DNA of 25,000 nucleotides from Chrysomallon squamiferum (taxonomy: Eukaryota; Mollusca; Gastropoda; Neomphalida; Peltospiridae), in contig CM022672.1 in assembly GCA_012295275.1 (NCBI GenBank), forward strand, positions 1,561,443 to 1,586,442, written 5' to 3'. Positions 20,809-25,000 of this stretch are shown here, piece by piece. Position numbers and translations under genes: made by a program. Under the pieces are notes generated by a model, which was not told the DNA's origin, ran no database searches, and saw only the letters and a program-made list of their open reading frames with translations. The stretch's first letter is position 1. Every line of letters starts with the position of its first letter.

Positions 20809-20941
20809 ATACTAATACTACTACAACTGTCACTATTACTACTATCACTGTTACTATTACTACTGTCACTATTACTACTATCACTGTTACTATTACTACT
20901 GTCACTATTACTACTATCACTGTTACTACTATCACTACAAC
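20809..20941. repeat. Trinucleotide-derived array with a 36-bp higher-order unit
   Basis: TACTACTATCACTGTTACTAT-like units repeat with a 36-bp period built from ACT/ATT/GTC triplets. Because the period is a multiple of three, both strands stay open and translate to Thr/Ile-Val and Ser-Asp-Asn-rich low-complexity strings, which are not genes. The array lies in intron 1 of the LRR gene, 157 bp upstream of exon 2. Confidence 0.75.
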
Positions 20942-20959
20942 TAACAATAATATTAATAA

Positions 20960-21085
20960 TTTTCAAACAAATGTAAAGTTTTTATTCTTTTAATAAAAAA
21001 TTACATATAGAAAATAATTAGAACTTTTGTTTTCAAACAAATGTAAAGTTTTTATTCTTTTAATAAAAAATAATTAGAACTTTTG
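20960..21085. repeat. 70-bp tandem duplication with a 12-bp deletion in the second copy
   Basis: The block TTTTCAAACAAATGTAAAG to AGAACTTTTG starts at 20960 and again at 21030. Copies are otherwise near identical; the second lacks the TTACATATAGAA-type insert. Intronic in the LRR gene. Confidence 0.8.
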
Positions 21086-22560
21086 TTTTCAAAATGCTAC
21101 TACTATGGCTATTGCTATTACTACTAATAATAACAATAATATAACAACAATAGTTATAATAAAAAAAAATTGTAAAAAAGGTTCACAGAAATTTAGTTTT
21201 GTTCTTTTAATTTAAAGAAATTTGGTACAATACTAAAAATATATTTTGCAGTATCATATTTAATTTATAATTAATGCACTAAAATTTAGGATTTAAAATT
21301 TATAAAAAAAATTGAACAATGTAATTATATATATTTTTATACATATACAGTGATAGAGAAATATAATGTAATACCTTTTTGGGGAATATATATATTTTTT
21401 TTTTCCTTGTTCATTATTTATTTACATCTTTGTAAATAAATAAATGTTTAAAATCTTGAACAAATTATCTTTTTTTCTTGTTTTAATACATTACATTAAA
21501 AAAAATGCCTTCATTCATAAAAATAATAACAATAATCAAAAACATACTTTAGAAATACCAACCAACCATAAATAAATAAATAAATTTACCACAAGGCACA
21601 ATATTATTCATCTCATGGGAAACATAAAAATGCCAATTTTTTATCTTTTTTATATTTGACCTTTTTATGAATAACCTGACACTTTGATTACCTGTAATTA
21701 CATAATGCAAAGAACTGATTATTTGCAATGATTGATTTCCCTTGATTGGTCAAGCTTAGCCAAATTAACTGACCATAGTGTTGTGGTCATTTGTCTAACA
21801 ATAACATTAACACAATAATAGCATGTATAATAGATTAAGCCTTGTTTAGGATCACTATCCGTTTTTATTTCTTCCTTTTTTTTCTCTTTTTTTAAACTTT
21901 ATATATCTTTCTTTCTTTTGTCTACTTAACTTTTATTTATTTGACATTAGTTCAGTGCACAGCCAAGCATAATAAACATGAAATTTGTATAATACTTTTT
22001 GTTAAGAGTTATGTGCAGGATGGGTAAATTGAGATGGCTTTAAATGTTTAGTTGTCATTGTTTTTTTTTAAGTTATTTTTATAATAACATTTTATTAGAA
22101 TCTTTAAACTTCTTTATTTCTTTATTATGATATATACATATTTTTTGGGGTGGGGGGAGGAGTTTGTTTCATTTAGTAATATATTAATCGGGTTTTTTTT
22201 TTTATATATATCTATATATACAGCTCTTACCTTCAGTGTATATTTCATCATGGCTACATTAGATCTTTTAAATTCATTTGTGTCTTTGTTTATTAAATTT
22301 AATTCAATAGTTTCCATTGGAATTTACTGTTTTTATTTTTTATCATTATTATATTCTTTTTTTTTCTTTTTTTTAAAGACTGTTTTAAATGCCATTGAAA
22401 AATTTCAGATAATCTAGTTGCATATCAGTTATATGCTTTGATTATTATGTATAAATTATACTATTAAAATTAGCTTCAAACTATTTTTTTATACCAAATT
22501 TAAAAAAAAAAAAATATTATCAGTATATTTATTTCTCACTCACTCACACTATATGATTAT

Positions 22561-22586
22561 TTTTATTTTATTTTATTTTATTTTAT
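22561..22586. repeat. TTTTA pentanucleotide microsatellite
   Basis: Five TTTTA units inside intron 1 of the LRR gene. Confidence 0.9.
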
Positions 22587-23246
22587 ATTTTTATTGCTAT
22601 AGTTAATATTTTAAACTTTGGATTTTTATTATTAGTTAGTGATAAAGGTATCTAAGTTCAAATAACTTGTTTGAAAATTGATACATGCAACACCTTACAT
22701 ATATTGTCATTGTGAGTCATACAATTTTTTTTTTTTCAATGACAGTTTATTGAGTAACTGAAATTATATTACAACATATGTACTTGGTAAACTTGTAAGA
22801 ATATATTAACGATCTATATTGTACTAGAATAAATGCTTTTTAATCAAAATAATTTAGTTGTATTTATACAATGCAAGTAATAAAAAGTATGCATTCATGT
22901 ATATGTGTTTGTTTTAATTTCAGTGGTCAGTATAGATATCTGAATGCTAAACAATTTTATCAGTATTGTTTTTATTATCATTATTATTTTTCAGTATTTA
23001 TTCCATTATTATTAACATTTTATTTCATAGTCTTAAAAGATAAATTATTATTTGGTTTTATTATTTTTCATTATTTCATTTTATCTTTATTTTTATTTTA
23101 TTTTTTTTCATATTTAGCGTAAAAATTAAACTAATGTAAATTAACTCCATTTCATTCTCAAGTGATTAAAACAATTCCAGTATACAACTGAATATTGTTT
23201 ATATATGTATGTAAATTCACACCTTGAACTGATATAAGATACTTAC

Positions 23247-23452
23247 AAATGTACTGTATCCAAAGGGAGATGCATTTGCGATAAAGACGTGTAAGGCAGT
23301 GGATGTTTGGAGCAGTCGACTTTTCTAACTTTTTTGTCTTTCTTGCCCACCATAGTACACTGGCAACTGGGTACACACGCCTCCCCGAGCCACAGAACAT
23401 CCACACACATCAGCGCTGTCAGAAACAACACAAATTTACAACCAATTTCCAT
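23247..23452 (-). CDS. First coding exon of a secreted or cell-surface leucine-rich repeat protein (signal peptide plus LRRNT cap)
   Basis: The exon encodes 68 complete codons plus two bases. The start ATG sits in a perfect Kozak context (GCCATGG). Residues 1-25 form a signal peptide with hydrophobic core FVLFLTALMCVDVLWL and a likely cleavage near GEA/C. Cysteines 26, 30, 32 and 47 give a CX3CXCX14C pattern, the classic LRR N-terminal cap; the loop between the third and fourth cysteines is unusually basic (KKDKKVRK). The exon closes with LPLDTVH, the usual run into the first LRR strand. A GTAAGT donor follows at 23246-23241 and leaves a split TT- codon (phase 2). Reading on to the 72-nt exon at 20652-20581 completes a leucine and continues the LRR in frame. 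Proteins with this architecture are secreted or displayed outside the cell and bind proteins through the LRR solenoid. LGR, Slit, peroxidasin, LRIG and LGI families all fit; I cannot choose. The remainder of the gene lies further left, probably beyond the window. Confidence 0.85.
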
Positions 23453-24052
23453 GGCGAAGTTGAAAACAAGTTCAATTACTTTGACCTAAAGAGTATTCCA
23501 GTTTGGAGTCAAAAAAACATCGCGGTTTAGCACTTCTGCCCATTTTGATACCACTGTTATCTGCTTCTGTATGAGGCGAACGATAAGTCGATACGATAAT
23601 CCACGTTTTCATTGTCAAGAAAGAAGACAAAGGTGTGTTTGTTGAGTCGCCTCAGTGCTGCAGTAAATCCAGAACGCCAACAACATCCTAAACACCATCA
23701 AATGCACGGCACACGTCACTCGCAAATGGTGGAAGCAATGGAACATATTCGTGCCATAGTGCAGAGATCGACAGAAACGAGCAAAGGCTGGAATCCCCCT
23801 TTACCACACAGTGCAATCTCTCTTAGCAAGAGGCCCCACCGCAAATCCAGCTATCAACGCCGCGGTGCAGACGAATAAAATATTTCAGAAAATAATGCCA
23901 ATCAAGAGTGCACGAAAAACTTCACGAGCGAATCTGTATGTGAATATCCAAAGCATCGCCTCGTTGTTTAAACGCACAGATGTTCGATTTTGGTATAATC
24001 CAAGATAAACGCACGACAAGCGAGCCAACGATCGCTTCCTCCTCTCGAATGA

Positions 24053-24060
24053 GCCATCTT
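24053..24060 (-). promoter_or_regulatory. YY1/TISU-type motif (AAGATGGC)
   Basis: AAGATGGC on the minus strand matches the core of the YY1 element, which in metazoan promoters is typically found just downstream of the transcription start in sense orientation. Its position below the CRE and CCAAT box supports a leftward promoter. Confidence 0.4.
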
Positions 24061-24077
24061 GATTTCCCGTGACCTCG

Positions 24078-24085
24078 TGACGTCA
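24078..24085. promoter_or_regulatory. Perfect CRE palindrome (TGACGTCA)
   Basis: TGACGTCA is the full-length binding site of CREB/ATF family bZIP factors. It lies inside the CpG-rich block, 18 bp upstream (minus sense) of the YY1-type motif and about 30 bp downstream of the CCAAT box. The motif is exact; occupancy is inference. Confidence 0.5.
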
Positions 24086-24114
24086 ACGGGTCACAGCCGT
24101 GAGACTGTACTCTG

Positions 24115-24119
24115 ATTGG
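24115..24119 (-). promoter_or_regulatory. Inverted CCAAT box
   Basis: ATTGG on the plus strand reads CCAAT on the minus strand, in the context TCCAATCA, a good NF-Y type site. Its place upstream of the CRE fits a promoter reading towards the LRR exon; NF-Y sites are also common in bidirectional promoters. Confidence 0.4.
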
Positions 24120-24223
24120 ACCATGCCTTGAATGGTAAACAATGCCTATGGGATAAAGCCGGTTTACTGAATGTCCATTGATCGGAGTGACCGAAAAAGG
24201 TTTATTGTATTTTATCTTTGAAG

Positions 24224-24301
24224 ATGAGTTCAAATATTTTAAATGTGTCAGAATCTAAGATTCCTATTTTAAAAGATGTTTTACTAAATAACCTTTCATG
24301 G
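24224..24301 (+). CDS. Possible first coding exon of a divergent plus-strand gene (uncertain)
   Basis: An ATG at 24224 opens a 26-codon frame (begins MSSNILNVSESK, ends LLNNLSW) that runs in phase 0 into a TGG/GTAAAC splice donor at 24302. Without splicing the frame stops at 24340. It starts 140 bp to the right of the CRE/CCAAT cluster and points away from the LRR gene, as expected if that promoter is bidirectional. I recognise no protein family, and a 26-codon frame can occur by chance, so this is a candidate only. The matching acceptor exon would lie beyond the window or in 24400-25000, where I saw no clear one. Confidence 0.2.
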
Positions 24302-24340
24302 GTAAACATATGTATGCAGCAGAACATCCAAACTAGTTAA

Positions 24341-25000
24341 ATAATTCATAGAGTCAGTCCCGGTAAATACAAATGCAAATTTAAAACTTCAATACGTGCA
24401 ACCTAACGAAGGCCTCTGTGAAAGTTCATTGATTGCGAACCGAGTTTTGACATCCTCTTCACACATACGTGTTTACCTCCGATCTTACTTAACCATATAA
24501 GCTCAACAATTGTTTAACGCTTTATAAATAAGCCGTTGAATAAACAAAACAATGCAGTTAGCCTGACAATGGTAGGAAGCTCACTTTTATTACCCTGTGT
24601 CTGTCTGTGTCAGAATATACGTTGACGATAGTGTTAATACCATTTGACGCTAACCCCTTTTATGTGTGAATATCGTTTGGCATTAAACGTCCTATTAATG
24701 TAGTTGTCTTGTTTTGTATTTAACGTGTCATAACTGTATTAAAATACAGGGTGTTGGCTAGTAGCTACATACGTTATTTACTATGACCCTCTACTTATAT
24801 TAGCTCTCAACACAATAACTACTACTGCTGCTATTACTATTACTACTCTATTAATTAATAATAAGACGTTAGGTTTAAGAATAATTAGTAGTCACTGCAG
24901 AATCAGTTATACAAACATTATTTACTACGTAATTCCATTAGTATTCGTTCTATCAACATATATACACGCACACATACTTTCACTAATAATGTGTGTTTAT
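24341..25000. other. Flank to the right of the LRR promoter
   Basis: Less AT-rich than the left flank at first (to about 24480), then AT-rich with a short ACT/ATT triplet patch (24820-24850). No supported exon; if a divergent gene exists its first intron would cover this stretch. Confidence 0.45.

Larger units (their letters stand above)
20653..23246 (-). other. Intron 1 of the LRR gene (2,594 bp)
   Basis: The intron is bounded on the minus strand by GTAAGT (23246-23241) and by TTTTCAG (ending at 20653) and is phase 2. It is very AT-rich and holds homopolymer T/A tracts, a trinucleotide-derived array (20809-20941), a 70-bp duplication (20960-21085) and a TTTTA repeat (22561-22586). I looked for further 72-nt LRR exons inside it and saw none. 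The open frames in 21900-23130 are poly-T/A driven Phe/Leu/Ile-rich translations and look non-coding. Confidence 0.75.
23520..24200 (-). promoter_or_regulatory. CpG-rich promoter and 5' leader of the LRR gene
   Basis: I count by eye about 40 CpG dinucleotides in roughly 680 bp, against very few per kilobase elsewhere in the window. The block lies directly upstream of the LRRNT exon. Reading leftwards it contains an inverted CCAAT box (24119-24115), a perfect CRE palindrome (24085-24078) and an AAGATGGC YY1-type motif (24060-24053). That order and spacing suggest a transcription start around 24030-24065 and a 5' leader of up to about 600 nt, or a shorter one if spliced. Open frames across this block (for example 23612-23878 plus and 24233-23922 minus) are probably incidental to the higher GC content. 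Promoter direction is inferred from the downstream exon. Confidence 0.6.

Noticed and set aside
20745-20993. Ser/Asp/Asn-repeat and Thr-repeat frames
   Set aside because: Both arise from the 36-bp triplet array in the LRR intron.
22114-22317. Possible minus-strand exon ending in CTGAAG/GTAAGA inside intron 1
   Set aside because: The donor is acceptable, but there is no pyrimidine-rich acceptor, the phase does not match the LRR exons and the peptide is not LRR-like.
23612-24233. Open frames on both strands of the CpG-rich block
   Set aside because: Higher GC content lowers stop frequency; the block is better explained as promoter and 5' leader of the LRR gene, and the peptides show no family signature.
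1-25000. CRISPR arrays, operons, phage or bacterial mobile elements
   Set aside because: Intron-containing gene, SINE-like elements and microsatellite density point to an animal nuclear genome; no spaced identical repeats of CRISPR type were seen.

Overview
The window looks like nuclear DNA of an animal: it is strongly AT-rich, packed with simple repeats, CpG-poor over most of its length, carries tRNA-like (SINE) fragments, and has clear spliceosomal exons. There is no bacterial-style gene packing. A mollusc, perhaps a cephalopod, would fit the texture, but this is an inference from composition and repeat style, not from a diagnostic gene.

Only one gene can be supported with confidence, and it lies on the minus strand at the right end. 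Coding exon 1 (23452 down to 23247) encodes a signal peptide and a cysteine-rich LRR N-terminal cap. It ends at a GTAAGT donor in phase 2. Coding exon 2 (20652 down to 20581) is exactly 72 nt, has consensus AG and GTAAGT borders, and encodes one 24-residue leucine-rich repeat. Joining them across a 2.6-kb intron gives an uninterrupted cap-to-LRR sequence. The protein is therefore a secreted or cell-surface LRR protein; further exons must lie to the left, and I could not find them convincingly in the window. The subfamily (LGR-, Slit-, peroxidasin-, LRIG- or LGI-like) cannot be decided from one repeat.

Upstream of exon 1, about 23520-24200 is a GC- and CpG-rich block with an inverted CCAAT box, a perfect CRE palindrome and a YY1-type motif spaced as in a promoter reading leftwards. 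It may be bidirectional: a short plus-strand ORF at 24224 ends at a plausible splice donor.

The left 20 kb is best read as intronic or intergenic DNA. It holds several unrelated, mostly decayed tandem arrays (units of about 137, 125-145, 72-77, 70, 57, 37 and 22 bp), many microsatellites, three tRNA-like SINE fragments, a diverged pair of dispersed repeats 1.5 kb apart, a CTCF-like site, and a few less AT-rich islands that could be regulatory. Nearly all other open frames are translations of microsatellites or repeat arrays.
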